64,000 bases of DNA from Azospira oryzae (lineage in GTDB: Bacteria; Pseudomonadota; Gammaproteobacteria; Burkholderiales; Rhodocyclaceae). Made by a program: the position numbers and the translations under genes. The DNA lies in the NCBI RefSeq assembly GCF_004217225.1, contig NZ_SHKM01000001.1, positions 1,650,137-1,714,136 of the forward strand. Direction: 5' to 3'. Shown piece by piece: positions 17,553 through 26,612 of the stretch (within the stretch, counting starts at the first letter, position 1; each line of letters opens with the position of its first letter). A model generated the notes under the pieces. It saw only the letters and a list, made by a program, of their open reading frames with translations, was not told where the DNA came from and ran no database searches.

Positions 17553-18350
17553 ATGACTACTTCCCAGACTCCCATTCCCGACGTCCAGAACAGCGAAGAC
17601 ACCCGCCGCATTGCCATCAACAAGGTGGGCATCCGGGCCATCCGCCATCCGGTGAAAATCCGCGACAAGGGCGGCGACGTGCGCCACACGGTGGCCAGCT
17701 TCAACATGTACGTGGGCCTGCCGCACAACTTCAAGGGCACCCACATGTCCCGCTTCGTGGAGATTCTCAACAGCCACGAACGGGAAATCTCGGTGGAATC
17801 CTTCCCCACCATGCTGCAGGCCATGGCCGCCCGCCTGGAGGCCCGCAGCGGCCACATCGAGATGAGCTTCCCCTACTTCATCGCCAAGACCGCCCCGGTC
17901 TCCGGCGTGCAGAGCCTGCTCGACTACGACGTCACCCTGATCGGCGAAATCGCCGACGGCCGCATCACCTCCACGGTGCGGGTGGTGGTGCCGGTGACCA
18001 GCCTGTGCCCCTGCTCCAAGGAAATCTCCAACTACGGCGCCCACAACCAGCGCTCCCACGTCACCGTCACCGCCCGCCTCAACGCCTTCCTCTGGATCGA
18101 GGACCTGGTGCAGATGGTGGAAGCCCAGGCCTCCTGCGAACTGTTCGGCCTGCTCAAGCGGCCGGACGAGAAGTGGGTCACCGAGCGGGCCTACGACAAT
18201 CCCAAGTTCGTCGAGGACATGGTGCGGGACGTGGCCGCCCGCCTCAATGAAGATCCCCGCATCGACCATTACGTGGTGGAGTCGGAAAATTTCGAGTCCA
18301 TCCACAACCACTCCGCCTACGCCCTGATCGAGAAGGACAAGCGCGCCTGA
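17553..18350 (+). CDS. folE2: GTP cyclohydrolase FolE2 (type IB)
   Basis: FolE2 converts GTP to 7,8-dihydroneopterin triphosphate for folate and queuosine. The 265-residue protein has the family stretches [14 protein letters not shown], the conserved Cys region [18 protein letters not shown] and the C-terminal [10 protein letters not shown]. FolE2 does not depend strictly on zinc, and is often used or induced when zinc is low; no Zur-type box is obvious in the 93 bp upstream, and the gene may be co-transcribed with dxs. Confidence 0.94.
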   Translation: MTTSQTPIPDVQNSEDTRRIAINKVGIRAIRHPVKIRDKGGDVRHTVASFNMYVGLPHNFKGTHMSRFVEILNSHEREISVESFPTMLQAMAARLEARSGHIEMSFPYFIAKTAPVSGVQSLLDYDVTLIGEIADGRITSTVRVVVPVTSLCPCSKEISNYGAHNQRSHVTVTARLNAFLWIEDLVQMVEAQASCELFGLLKRPDEKWVTERAYDNPKFVEDMVRDVAARLNEDPRIDHYVVESENFESIHNHSAYALIEKDKRA

Positions 18351-18361
18351 TAGCGCAAAAC

Positions 18362-18383
18362 ATTGCGAACCATTCTTGATAAC
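18362..18383 (+). promoter_or_regulatory. Fur-box-like sequence upstream of the cysteine-rich peptide
   Basis: The stretch ATTGCGAACCATTCTTGATA resembles betaproteobacterial Fur boxes of the GCGAAT-x-ATTCT-x-AT kind, with a few mismatches. It lies about 55 bp before the peptide start. It was recognised by eye and not scored against a matrix. Confidence 0.3.
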
Positions 18384-18436
18384 ACCTGACTAACCCGGCG
18401 AGTCCCCGGGGCGGGACACCAAGCCGAGGAGCCACA

Positions 18437-18496
18437 ATGTCAGGCAAGTGCTGCAAGAAGGGTTGCAAGAAATGTCCCTGGCGCAAGAAGAAGTAG
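18437..18496 (+). CDS. 19-residue cysteine- and lysine-rich peptide
   Basis: The small frame MSGKCCKKGCKKCPWRKKK has four cysteines in the pattern C-C-x3-C-x2-C and nine positive charges. Support for expression comes from a strong ribosome binding site (GAGGAG, about seven bases before the ATG), a location between folE2 and rplS with nothing else on that strand, and a terminator 20 bp after the stop. The CC..GC..CPW pattern recalls the short metal-ligand-like motif of DUF5522-type proteins (CC..GC..CPY). A metal-binding or nucleic-acid-binding role is guessed, not shown. Confidence 0.6.
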   Translation: MSGKCCKKGCKKCPWRKKK

Positions 18497-18516
18497 CGCC
18501 GGAGGAATTCAGGCAT

Positions 18517-18545
18517 AAAAAAAGGGCGCCTTGCGGCGCCCTTTT
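18517..18545. terminator. Bidirectional terminator between the small peptide and rplS
   Basis: AAAAAAAGGGCGCC - TTGC - GGCGCCCTTTT: a GC stem flanked by A and T runs, able to end both the rightward peptide transcript and the leftward rpsP-rplS operon. Confidence 0.85.
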
Positions 18546-18565
18546 CATGGCAACGGCCAAACAGC

Positions 18566-18937
18566 TTAGCCGCGCTTGAGGACCAGCTTTTCCTTGATGC
18601 GGGCGGACTTGCCGGAACGGTCGCGCAGGTAGTACAGCTTGGCACGACGCACGTCGCCGCGACGCTTCACTTCGATGGAAGCGATCAGGGGGGAGTAGGT
18701 CTGGAAAGTCCGTTCCACGCCTTCGCCGGAGGAAATCTTGCGCACGGTGAAAGCGGAGTTGAGGCCGCGGTTGCGCTTGGCGATGACCACGCCTTCGTAG
18801 GCCTGGACCCGCTTGCGGGTACCTTCCACCACGTTCACGCCAACCACCACGGTGTCGCCGGGGGCGAATTCGGGGATGGTCTTGCCGGCGGTCAGGCGGG
18901 CGATTTCTTCTTGTTCCAGTTGTGCAATCAGGTTCAT
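18566..18937 (-). CDS. rplS: 50S ribosomal protein L19
   Basis: A 123-residue L19 with the family pattern [22 protein letters not shown], the [21 protein letters not shown] core and the C-terminal [22 protein letters not shown]19 sits at the 30S-50S interface. It is the last gene of the rpsP-rimM-trmD-rplS operon and is followed by a bidirectional terminator. Confidence 0.98.
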   Translation of the reverse strand: MNLIAQLEQEEIARLTAGKTIPEFAPGDTVVVGVNVVEGTRKRVQAYEGVVIAKRNRGLNSAFTVRKISSGEGVERTFQTYSPLIASIEVKRRGDVRRAKLYYLRDRSGKSARIKEKLVLKRG

Positions 18938-18953
18938 GTGAGTACTTCCTAAG

Positions 18954-19763
18954 TTAAGAACTGCTTTTCATCTCACCGCATTGCTCCGCTTGCGCTTCTC
19001 TTTCGAGTTCGCCGAGGAGTTGCGTAATTTCCTTGGAAAGCTTTTTGCCTCCCTCGGTCTGTTGCGTCAGCCATTTGGCGTACAGCTCCGGGCGACGCTC
19101 CCGGGTCCGCGCCAGCGACTGTTTCAGTCGCCAGCGGCGAATGTCCTTGTGGTGGCCGGACAACAGCACCGGCGGCACCGGCATTTCTGCATACACCTCG
19201 GGGCGGGTGTAATGGGGGCAATCCAGCAGTCCGTCCACGAAGGAGTCCTGCTCGGCCGAGGTGGCATCGTTGAGCACCCCCGGCAATTGCCGCACCACGG
19301 CATCCATCAGGGCCATGGCCGGAATCTCGCCGCCCGAGAGGACGAAATCCCCGATCGACACTTCCTCGTCAACGCAGCGTTCGATCAGACGCTCGTCCAC
19401 TCCCTCGTAGCGGCCGCAAAGCAGGATCAGACCCGCTTCTTCCTTCAGCCGCATGACGCTGGCGTGAGTCAGGGGGCGCCCCTGGGGTGACAGATAGATC
19501 ACCCGGGGCTGGGCCACCCCATTCTGCCGCTGGGACTCCTTGGCCGCCGCAATGGCTTTTTCCAGAGGCTCAGGCAGCATCACCATGCCCGGGCCGCCGC
19601 CATAGGGGCGATCGTCCACGGTCCGGTAATTGTTGTCGGTGAAATCCCGCGGGTTCCAGGTGTTCAACACCCAGCGCCCGTCCTCCAGGGCCCGACGGCT
19701 GATGCCGAAGTTGGCCAGGGCGGCGAACATCTCCGGAAAGAGGGTGACGACGTCGAAACGCAC
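18954..19763 (-). CDS. trmD: tRNA (guanine-N1)-methyltransferase
   Basis: TrmD methylates G37 of tRNAs to prevent frameshifting. The 269-residue protein starts [11 protein letters not shown] and has the deep trefoil-knot AdoMet site, [13 protein letters not shown] and [14 protein letters not shown], followed by P-x-Y-T-R-P in the C-terminal domain. No ATG fits; GTG at 19763 gives the standard N-terminus, with GAGGAT about ten bases ahead. A TTG two codons earlier is less likely. Third gene of the ribosomal operon. Confidence 0.95.
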   Translation of the reverse strand: MRFDVVTLFPEMFAALANFGISRRALEDGRWVLNTWNPRDFTDNNYRTVDDRPYGGGPGMVMLPEPLEKAIAAAKESQRQNGVAQPRVIYLSPQGRPLTHASVMRLKEEAGLILLCGRYEGVDERLIERCVDEEVSIGDFVLSGGEIPAMALMDAVVRQLPGVLNDATSAEQDSFVDGLLDCPHYTRPEVYAEMPVPPVLLSGHHKDIRRWRLKQSLARTRERRPELYAKWLTQQTEGGKKLSKEITQLLGELEREAQAEQCGEMKSSS

Positions 19764-19800
19764 GCTCAACCGATCCTCGGAGGCGAAGCCGGGCGGACTT

Positions 19801-20349
19801 TCACCAATCCTTTTCCCACTCGACGCGAATGCGGTGGTCAGCCTGCTCCACCGCCAGCACCACCGCGGCAACGAAGGGCAGCAGACGCTCCTCCCCGTCT
19901 TCGGCGGCGACGCGCAACACGTCGTTGGCCCCGGTTTCGATCAGCCCGACCACCTGGCCCAGCTTCTCGTCGCGGGTATTGACCACGTCCAGACCGATCA
20001 GATCGGTCCAGTAAAACTCGTTTTCCGACGTAGCCGGCATCGCTTCCCGGGGAGCGCCCACCAGAAACCCTTGCAGGGCCTCGGCGGCATTCCGGTCGTC
20101 AACGCCTTCAAGCCTTGCAACCAGCCCGTCTCCGTGCCAGCGGCATTGCTTCAACTTGCAGGAGCGCCATTGTGCCAAAGGCACTTCGGCCGCCCCATCC
20201 CCCTTCTCCGTTGCCACCCACCACTCGGGCATTTTGGCCCAGGCGAGGGGATCGTCGGCGAAGGGGTGGATTCTGACCCAGCCCTGGATACCGTAGGGGA
20301 CGGTGATCTTCCCCAGGACGATGACCGGGTTGGTATCAGTTGCCGTCAC
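19801..20349 (-). CDS. rimM: Ribosome maturation factor RimM
   Basis: RimM helps mature the 30S head and binds S19. The 182-residue protein has the N-terminal RimM barrel ([20 protein letters not shown]) and the C-terminal PRC-barrel ([32 protein letters not shown]). It lies 6 bp after rpsP and 37 bp ahead of trmD. Confidence 0.96.
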   Translation of the reverse strand: MTATDTNPVIVLGKITVPYGIQGWVRIHPFADDPLAWAKMPEWWVATEKGDGAAEVPLAQWRSCKLKQCRWHGDGLVARLEGVDDRNAAEALQGFLVGAPREAMPATSENEFYWTDLIGLDVVNTRDEKLGQVVGLIETGANDVLRVAAEDGEERLLPFVAAVVLAVEQADHRIRVEWEKDW

Positions 20350-20355
20350 GCTTTA

Positions 20356-20607
20356 TCAGGCAGCCTTGGCAGCGAACTGCTTGACCAGGCGGGCCACGGT
20401 CGGGGACAGCTGGGCGCCGTTGTCGGTCCAGTAGGTCAGGCGATCCATCTTGATCACCAGGCCTTCGGCATTACCGGAGGCCACGGGGTTGTAGAAACCC
20501 ACGCGCTCGACGAAACGGCCGTCGCGACGGTTACGGGAATCGGTAACCACCATGTTGTAGAAGGGGCGCTTCTTGGCGCCGCCACGGGCAAGGCGAATGA
20601 CAACCAT
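20356..20607 (-). CDS. rpsP: 30S ribosomal protein S16
   Basis: An 83-residue S16 starting [20 protein letters not shown], with the conserved [19 protein letters not shown] stretch. It is the first gene of the operon and has a good promoter just upstream. Confidence 0.98.
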   Translation of the reverse strand: MVVIRLARGGAKKRPFYNMVVTDSRNRRDGRFVERVGFYNPVASGNAEGLVIKMDRLTYWTDNGAQLSPTVARLVKQFAAKAA

Positions 20608-20641
20608 CGTTGTTCTCTTCCGAAATCAGAAAAAGGGCAAG

Positions 20642-20669
20642 ATTATAACAATAAACCGCGGCAAAACAA
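20642..20669 (-). promoter_or_regulatory. Promoter of the rpsP-rimM-trmD-rplS operon
   Basis: On the minus strand: TTGTTT (20669-20664), 16-bp spacer, perfect TATAAT (20647-20642), about 34 bp before the rpsP start. The surrounding sequence is much richer in A/T than the genome average. Confidence 0.7.
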
Positions 20670-20782
20670 GCAATAAAACAAGCCCCTACTTTGCCCCGGC
20701 GGAAACGGGAAACAAATCCGCCCCGCCCCCACCGCCTGGCGGCCGGGAACTCCCCGGAAACGCCCGCCTGTCGGGCAAATCC

Positions 20783-20811
20783 CTGGAGATGGCGGCACGG
20801 CACGCTATAAT
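20783..20811 (+). promoter_or_regulatory. Candidate promoter of the PilZ-like gene
   Basis: A perfect TATAAT at 20806-20811, with a weak -35 (CTGGAG at 20783-20788, 17-bp spacer), 65 bp before the gene. Confidence 0.45.
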
Positions 20812-20876
20812 CCACGCACCTTTACACTCCCGCGGGCGCCCTTGAGCCGGCGCCGCCGCCCCTGACCGACCACACC

Positions 20877-22403
20877 ATGAGCGAACCGTCCTCCGTTCCC
20901 CCGGAAACCGCGCCGCCCCCCCTGGGCATCACCGCCATCATCGAATGGCTGGGACTGCCGCCGTCCGGCGACCTGGGACAGGAGCTGACGACCCTCAAGG
21001 GCCACCTGCTGGCCATGGAGGACACGGCGGCCAGCGCCCAGCAGCGCCACCGGGTCCTGGACCTGATCCACGCCCGCAGCGTTACCGCGGTGGCCCGGCT
21101 GACCCCCAGCCTGGACGAGGCCGGCCTGCCCCTGCCGCGCAAGCTGCGTGCCCTGGTCAAGTCCGCCCAGGAACTGCTGGAACTGCTGGCCCGCAACTTC
21201 CTTACCATTCTGCAGGACCAGGTGGACGAACACCTGGTGAAGGGCCTGCGCCAGCCCCAGGACGTGATTCTCTGGCGCGCCCAGTACCTGCTCAAGCAGC
21301 ACCTGCTGATCAGCGCCCTGGTAGCCTCCCCCGCCGCCGTCGGCATCTGGGAAGCCGCCCACCGCACCTACGCCCTGGCCCGGGAACGGGGCCTGCAGGG
21401 GCAACCGCCCGAAGGCACCGCCTCCAGCATCGAGAACGAATACGCCAGCACCCTGCTCCTGGCCTGCGCCCAGCCGGCCTCCTTCAGCGCCCGGGAACTG
21501 GAATTCATTGCCGACATCGCCCAACGGCACGGACACCGGCTGGAATTCCTCAGCATCACCGACGAGCGCCACCGGGGCCTGTTCTGGATCGATCCCAACC
21601 GGGACAGCCCGGCCGTGGCTCTGGCCCGCCGCCTGCCGCCGCCGGAAACGCCGGTGCTGTGGTTCTCCTGCGACCAGCTGGCCCATTTCCTCGAGCGGCA
21701 GCTGCACACCCTGGAATCCGGCAGCCAGCGGACGGGCACCAGCGAACTGCCCGAATTCGCCGCCACCTTGAGCGGGCGCAGCGTCCTGCGCCGCCTCATC
21801 CGCTTCTGGGGCAACCCGGCCCGGCGGCGCTTCCCGCGCCGGCGCCAGAGCTACCGGGTGACCCTGCACGCCGGCCTGGAACCCCTGGCCGGCCTGCTGC
21901 GCGGCCCTGCCCTGGAAGAAGGCGAAGGTTCCTCCTGGATGATCACCAACGAAAGCCCGGACGGCTACGCCCTGATGCACCTTGCCGGCACCTCGGAAAA
22001 GCTGGAAGTGGGCGACGTGGTGGCCCTCAAGCCGGAAAACCACCCGCCGGGCCGCGGCGGCTGGCAGGCCTGCATCGTGCGCTGGGCCCTCTCGGAAAAT
22101 CCGGAGCACCTGGAGATCGGCCTGCAGATCCTGGCCCCCAAGGCCCTGCCCGCCACCATCGCCCTGCCCGGCGAGAATGCCAGCGCCCACCCCCATGTCC
22201 TGGTCCTGCCCGCCGTTCCGGGCCTGCGGCCCAACGACTCCCTGGTGACGCCGGCCGGGCTGCTGCCGGCGGACCAGGGACGCTTCGTGCTGCTGGTGGA
22301 ACGGGACAATCTGGAAATCAAGGAAGTGCGCACCACCAGCCTGGACGAACAGACGGCCCGGGTGGAGATTTTCTCCATCGCCGTCGAGGAACAGCCGGAC
22401 TAG
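20877..22403 (+). CDS. Large protein with C-terminal PilZ-like domain, function unknown
   Basis: A 508-residue soluble protein. The first two thirds are helical, Leu/Ala-rich and without a recognised domain. The C-terminal third looks like a PilZ fold: RRRQSYRV at its start (the R-x3-R of c-di-GMP binding), then SSWMITNESPDGYAL in place of the usual D-x-S-x-x-G, and IVRWALSENPEHLEIGLQIL as the final strands. A basic run (GNPARRRFPRRRQ) precedes the domain. The second c-di-GMP motif is altered (N-E-S-P-D-G), so binding is uncertain. It is convergent with the next gene, their stop codons overlapping. Confidence 0.65.
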   Translation: MSEPSSVPPETAPPPLGITAIIEWLGLPPSGDLGQELTTLKGHLLAMEDTAASAQQRHRVLDLIHARSVTAVARLTPSLDEAGLPLPRKLRALVKSAQELLELLARNFLTILQDQVDEHLVKGLRQPQDVILWRAQYLLKQHLLISALVASPAAVGIWEAAHRTYALARERGLQGQPPEGTASSIENEYASTLLLACAQPASFSARELEFIADIAQRHGHRLEFLSITDERHRGLFWIDPNRDSPAVALARRLPPPETPVLWFSCDQLAHFLERQLHTLESGSQRTGTSELPEFAATLSGRSVLRRLIRFWGNPARRRFPRRRQSYRVTLHAGLEPLAGLLRGPALEEGEGSSWMITNESPDGYALMHLAGTSEKLEVGDVVALKPENHPPGRGGWQACIVRWALSENPEHLEIGLQILAPKALPATIALPGENASAHPHVLVLPAVPGLRPNDSLVTPAGLLPADQGRFVLLVERDNLEIKEVRTTSLDEQTARVEIFSIAVEEQPD

Positions 22404-23242
22404 CCTCCCGGCGGATTGCGGCGGTGCAGGGTGGCGGCCAGCAGGGCGCCCAGCAGCACCACCAGCCAGGACAGGTACAGCCACACCAGGAAGATGGGCA
22501 CGGCGGCGAAGGCGCCGTAGATCAGGGTATAGGACGGCACCTTGGCCAGGTAGAACTCGAAGCCGCGCTGCATCAGGGTGATGGCCAGGGAGGCGAAGGC
22601 CCCGCCCCAGATGGCATGGCGCAGGCGCACCGGCACATTGGGCACGGCGAAGTAGAGGAAGGCGAAGAAGCCCCCCAGCAGCACCGCCGAAAGGGCCTTG
22701 AGCAGGGCGTTGCGCACCCAGAGGGCCTCGTTGAAGAAGCCCAGGGAGGCCGTCACCACGTAGGAGGTGACGCCGAAGACGGCGCCGAGCACCAGGGGCC
22801 CGAGCAGGGCGATCACCAGATAGAGTTTCAGCCGCCGGCCCGGGGAACGGGAGACGCCGACCTGCCACACGTGGTTGAGGGCCCGCTCGATGGTCAGCAT
22901 CAGCACCAGGGCCGTGCCGGCCAGCACCATGACGCCGAGCCAAGTCAGGCGATTGACTTTCTGGGAAAAGATCAGGGTGTACTTGGCGATCACCACGCCG
23001 GCCTTGTCCGGCAGCAGGTTGGCCACCAGGAAGGTGTTCACCTGGTCCAGGATCACCGGGAAGAAGGGCAGGTCCGAGAGCACGGCCACCACCAGGCCCA
23101 CCAGGGGCACCAGGGACAGCAGGGTGGTGTACGCCAGGCTGGCGGCGGTCTGGGTGAAGCGCTCCTCCCGGAAACGTCTGAACATTTCCGGCAGCATGCC
23201 TTCCCGCTGGGAGTAACGTCGTCTGGCCATCGCCACCATCAA
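22400..23242 (-). CDS. YihY/virulence factor BrkB family inner-membrane protein
   Basis: A 280-residue membrane protein with six segments, starting with the family signature FTQTAASLAYTTLLSLVPL and containing RALNHVWQV and the VPNVPVRLRHAIWGG motif. The family was once called ribonuclease BN by mistake; its function is not settled. The last bases overlap the stop of the convergent PilZ-like gene by 4 bp. A later Met (MARRRYS) is an alternative start. Confidence 0.9.
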   Translation of the reverse strand: MMVAMARRRYSQREGMLPEMFRRFREERFTQTAASLAYTTLLSLVPLVGLVVAVLSDLPFFPVILDQVNTFLVANLLPDKAGVVIAKYTLIFSQKVNRLTWLGVMVLAGTALVLMLTIERALNHVWQVGVSRSPGRRLKLYLVIALLGPLVLGAVFGVTSYVVTASLGFFNEALWVRNALLKALSAVLLGGFFAFLYFAVPNVPVRLRHAIWGGAFASLAITLMQRGFEFYLAKVPSYTLIYGAFAAVPIFLVWLYLSWLVVLLGALLAATLHRRNPPGG

Positions 23243-23314
23243 ATAGAAAAAAACCCGGGACAGGCCGCCCCGACACCGCCGCTATAATAGCCGACCCCGC
23301 CTGGAAGCCCCGTC

Positions 23315-23677
23315 ATGGAAAAACGCCTCGTCCTCATCGCCAGCACCCTGCTGATCGCCCTGATCTTTCTCTGCCTGGCCTGGGAGCTATGGCTGGCGCC
23401 GCTCAAGCCGGGTGGCTCCTGGCTGGCGCTGAAGGCGGTGTTCCTGCTGCCGCCCCTGTTCGGCATCCTCAAGGGGCGCCGCTACACCTACCAGTGGAGC
23501 TCCCTTTTCATTCTCTTCTATCTGGCCGAAGGGTCCGTGCGGGTCACCTCCGACCAGGGCCTGACCCAGTGGCTGGCGGGCATCGAAACCCTGCTCAGCC
23601 TGGCCTTCTTCGCCTGCGTCGTGGCCTACGCCCGCCTCACCCGCCCATCCAAACAAAAGGCCCCCACCGCAGGGTGA
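23315..23677 (+). CDS. DUF2069 membrane protein
   Basis: A 120-residue protein with four predicted membrane helices and the family features LPPLFGILKGRRYTYQW and FYLAEGSVR. DUF2069 proteins are small inner-membrane proteins of unknown role, common in beta- and gammaproteobacteria. A TATAAT at 23283-23288 lies 26 bp before the start; its -35 is unclear. It converges with leuA, the 63-bp gap holding a GC hairpin (GGGCCGGGCGCTGCCCGGCC). Confidence 0.85.
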   Translation: MEKRLVLIASTLLIALIFLCLAWELWLAPLKPGGSWLALKAVFLLPPLFGILKGRRYTYQWSSLFILFYLAEGSVRVTSDQGLTQWLAGIETLLSLAFFACVVAYARLTRPSKQKAPTAG

Positions 23678-23740
23678 GGGCCCGGGCCGGGCGCTGCCCG
23701 GCCGCTGCTGCGCTTGGCCGACGCGGCCAGTTCAGCCCAT

Positions 23741-25282
23741 TCAGATATCGCCCTGGGGATTGAGCTTTTCCAGGGAGGAGTGGAGCTTGTTCAGGGCGTT
23801 GAGATAGGCCTTGGCCGAGGCGATGACGATATCCGTATCGGCCCCCTGGCCGTTCACGATGCGCCCGCCCTTGGCCAGGCGCACGGTCACTTCGCCCTGG
23901 GCATCGGTGCCGGTGGTGATGGCATTGACCGAATAGAGCAACTGCTCGGCGCCGCTGGCGGCGATTTTCTCGATGGCCTTGAAGGTGGCATCCACCGGAC
24001 CGCTGCCTGAGGACGCTGCCTTGTGCTCGGCGCCGCCGACGGCAAGGGTGACGGCGGATTCGGGAATCTCCCCGGTCTCGGAGCAGACCTGGGAATAGAC
24101 CAGCTTGTAGTGCTCCTGCTCCGGGGTCACGGTCTCGTCGGAAACCAGGGCCTGCAGATCCTCGTCGAAAATCTCGTGCTTCTTGTCGGCCAGTTCCTTG
24201 AAGCGGGCGAAGGCGGCGTTGAGGGCCTCTTCGCTGGGCAGGTCGATGCCCAGTTCAGCCAGGCGGGTCTTGAAGGCGTTGCGGCCGGAGTGCTTGCCCA
24301 GCACCAGCTTGTTCTGGGACCAGCCCACGTCTTCGGCCCGCATGATCTCGTAGGTTTCCCGGTGCTTAAGCACGCCATCCTGGTGGATGCCGGACTCGTG
24401 GGCGAAGGCGTTGGCGCCGACGATGGCCTTGTTCGGCTGCACCGGGTAGCCGGTGATCTGGGACACCAGCTTGGAGGCGGGCACGATCTGGGTGGTGTCG
24501 ACCCGGGTTTCCACCGGGAAGATGTCGGCCCGGGTGCGGGTCGCCATCACCACCTCTTCCAGGGAGGCATTGCCGGCCCGTTCGCCCAGGCCGTTGATGG
24601 TGCATTCCACCTGGCGGGCGCCGGCCAGCACGGCGGCCAGGGAATTGGCCACGGCCAGGCCCAGGTCGTTGTGGCAGTGCACGGACCACACCACCTTGTC
24701 GGCACCGGGCACCCGCTCGATCAGCTGGCGGATGGTCTCGGCGAACTGGCTGGGCAGGTTGTAGCCCACGGTGTCGGGCACGTTGATGGTGGTGGCGCCG
24801 GCCTTGATCACGGCCTCGAAAATGCGGCAGAGGAAATCGATCTCGGAGCGGCCCGCATCCTCGGCGGAGAATTCCACGTCGTTGGTGTATTCCCGGGCCC
24901 AGCCGATGGCCTTGACCGCCTGTTCCACCACCTGGTCCGGGCTCATGCGCAGCTTCTTCTCCATGTGGATCGGGCTGGTGGCGATGAAGGTGTGGATGCG
25001 GCCCCGGGCGGCGGGCTTGATGGCCTCGCCGGCGCGGCGGATGTCGTTCTCGTTGGCCCGGGCCAGGGAACAGACGGTGGAATCCTTGATCGCCTCGGCG
25101 ATGGCGTGGATGGCGTCGAAGTCGCCGGGAGAGGCGGCGGCGAAGCCGGCCTCGATCACGTCCACCCGCATCCGCTCGAGCTGGCGGGCCACCCGCAGCT
25201 TCTCTTCCTTGGTCATGGAAGCGCCGGGGCTCTGTTCGCCGTCGCGCAGGGTGGTGTCGAAAATGATCAGCTGCTGTTTCAT
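23741..25282 (-). CDS. leuA: 2-isopropylmalate synthase
   Basis: LeuA condenses acetyl-CoA and 2-oxoisovalerate in the first committed step of leucine synthesis. The 513-residue protein has the HMGL-like barrel with [12 protein letters not shown] at residues 9-20, the metal-binding [13 protein letters not shown], and a C-terminal LeuA regulatory domain (about 390-510) that binds leucine. Length is that of the bacterial form. The ribosome binding site GGAGAGAG lies just before the ATG. No leader peptide was found in the 128-bp upstream gap. ilvBNC, which supplies its substrate, is at 36-39 kb. Confidence 0.97.
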   Translation of the reverse strand: MKQQLIIFDTTLRDGEQSPGASMTKEEKLRVARQLERMRVDVIEAGFAAASPGDFDAIHAIAEAIKDSTVCSLARANENDIRRAGEAIKPAARGRIHTFIATSPIHMEKKLRMSPDQVVEQAVKAIGWAREYTNDVEFSAEDAGRSEIDFLCRIFEAVIKAGATTINVPDTVGYNLPSQFAETIRQLIERVPGADKVVWSVHCHNDLGLAVANSLAAVLAGARQVECTINGLGERAGNASLEEVVMATRTRADIFPVETRVDTTQIVPASKLVSQITGYPVQPNKAIVGANAFAHESGIHQDGVLKHRETYEIMRAEDVGWSQNKLVLGKHSGRNAFKTRLAELGIDLPSEEALNAAFARFKELADKKHEIFDEDLQALVSDETVTPEQEHYKLVYSQVCSETGEIPESAVTLAVGGAEHKAASSGSGPVDATFKAIEKIAASGAEQLLYSVNAITTGTDAQGEVTVRLAKGGRIVNGQGADTDIVIASAKAYLNALNKLHSSLEKLNPQGDI

Positions 25283-25410
25283 GGTCTCTCTCCGGAATCT
25301 GCCGCCGCTGGAATTATTTGCGCAGGGGAAAGGATTCTAGCCTACCTTCGCCGGGAAACGACAGGCTGAACATGGTGATGGCTTCCCATAGGAAGATGCC
25401 CCACCCCGCT

Positions 25411-26292
25411 TCAAAACTCGGCTTCAGACAGACGGTAGGTTTGCATGTTGCCGTTCAACACCCGGTACAGGGTTACCGTGGTGTTGGAGTACTCAACCCG
25501 GCCAGGGCTTCTGACCTCTTGCAACTGGATCGCCTCAGAGCGAGTCAAACTGCCGCTGACAAGGTCGCGATAACGGAGGTCATAACTTCCGGGAGCAATC
25601 TTCTCCAAGTTGAACCGACCGAATGCCGGGATGTAAAACTGGCGGACAGTCCGCGCCTGCGCGCCCTCCAGGGCAACCAGCTTGACATGGAAATCGACAT
25701 CATTGCGGCTGTTGTCCACCGTCAGGGTAGACAGGCCGGGCGCCGTTGCTTGCGCGTCTGAGCCGATATAGGCCGGACTGCTCGGCCAGGGTCGCCCGTC
25801 GGGAGCGGTAGGCGGGCGCAGATAGCGCGCGCTCCCCGGCAGATATCCTTCAAGAAACCTCCCCGCCCCCGGCGCCGGTGCCACTCGCTGGTTCAGCCAC
25901 AAAAGCAAGACCGCCAAGGCCAGGCCGGCATACAAGCGCCAGTCCTGCAGCAGCGTCTGGGGAGCACGACGCCGCTTGGAGAAAACGAGCACGGAAGACG
26001 GTGTTTGCGTCGGCCTCGGTGGCGGCCGGACCTCCCACCGATCCCGAGGCGCAGCCTGCGCCACCGCCTCTTGCTGGGCCACCCAGAAATCATGGGCCTG
26101 GCGCCTGATGGGATCGGACAGCACGTCATAGGCCGCATTGATCAGGGCCATCCTGTGCGCCGCCCCGGCATCACCCGGATTTCGATCCGGATGATATTTC
26201 TGTGACAGGGTCTTGTAGGCAGCCCGAATGACTTCCGGCGGCGCATCGCGGGCCACCTTCAAGTGGTCGTAATGGGTGTGGATCTGCAGCAT
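25411..26292 (-). CDS. Membrane-anchored J-domain protein
   Basis: A 293-residue protein with an N-terminal J domain (residues 5-70; HPD motif at 34-36 in KYHPDRNPGD), a Pro/Arg-rich linker, one membrane segment (about residues 118-135, LYAGLALAVLLLWLN) and a C-terminal region of beta character (about 190-290). The J domain would recruit Hsp70 (DnaK) to the membrane; the C-terminal part would be periplasmic. This arrangement is not one of the standard DnaJ, CbpA or DjlA types. The 320-bp region upstream contains no convincing promoter. Confidence 0.8.
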   Translation of the reverse strand: MLQIHTHYDHLKVARDAPPEVIRAAYKTLSQKYHPDRNPGDAGAAHRMALINAAYDVLSDPIRRQAHDFWVAQQEAVAQAAPRDRWEVRPPPRPTQTPSSVLVFSKRRRAPQTLLQDWRLYAGLALAVLLLWLNQRVAPAPGAGRFLEGYLPGSARYLRPPTAPDGRPWPSSPAYIGSDAQATAPGLSTLTVDNSRNDVDFHVKLVALEGAQARTVRQFYIPAFGRFNLEKIAPGSYDLRYRDLVSGSLTRSEAIQLQEVRSPGRVEYSNTTVTLYRVLNGNMQTYRLSEAEF

Positions 26293-26529
26293 CTATGCAA
26301 CGCCCCCGAAAAACGGACGGGAAAGAGGCCTGATCAGGCCTTTGCACGTGCCACACCAGCCAGCGGAGAAACACCACAGCCATGCCAGAAGCCATCCGCG
26401 GAAGCAGGCAGACCGGCAGTCGCATGAGCAGCAACGCGCACGTTCCATTACAGCACAGGAACGGCTGGTTAATACCAATGGAATTATTCGAACCCACCAA
26501 AGAGAAGAACCAAACCCAAACTGGCATTA
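26293..26529. other. Non-coding gap upstream of the J-domain gene
   Basis: This stretch is less GC-rich than the neighbours. It holds a perfect 16-bp palindrome, AGGCCTGATCAGGCCT, at 26326-26341, 34 bp before the J-domain gene, with A and T runs on either side. Open frames exist on both strands but have neither normal codon use nor a ribosome binding site, so no gene is called. Confidence 0.5.
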
Positions 26530-26604
26530 GCCTGCGAGGCAGAAAGGACGCCACTGTCGGGCATGGATGCCCGGAGATGGCCGTCCCTTCTGCCTCCCGG
26601 GGGA
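26530..26604. repeat. Imperfect palindromic repeat, copy B
   Basis: Left arm GCCTGCGAGGCAGAAAGGAC and on to 26553, right arm (26579-26604) reading inversely CCCGGGAGGCAGAAGGGACG. Between them is a smaller inverted repeat, CGGGCATGGATGCCCG. It starts 8 bp past the stop codon of the efflux pump gene at 26613. Same family as 7288-7364 and 49304-49377. Confidence 0.75.
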
Positions 26605-26612
26605 GTACCGCC

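Noticed and set aside
26171-26554. Hydrophobic 127-codon frame on the minus strand upstream of and overlapping the J-domain gene
   Set aside because: Codon use is unlike the rest of the window, no ribosome binding site, and it runs into the J domain in another frame.
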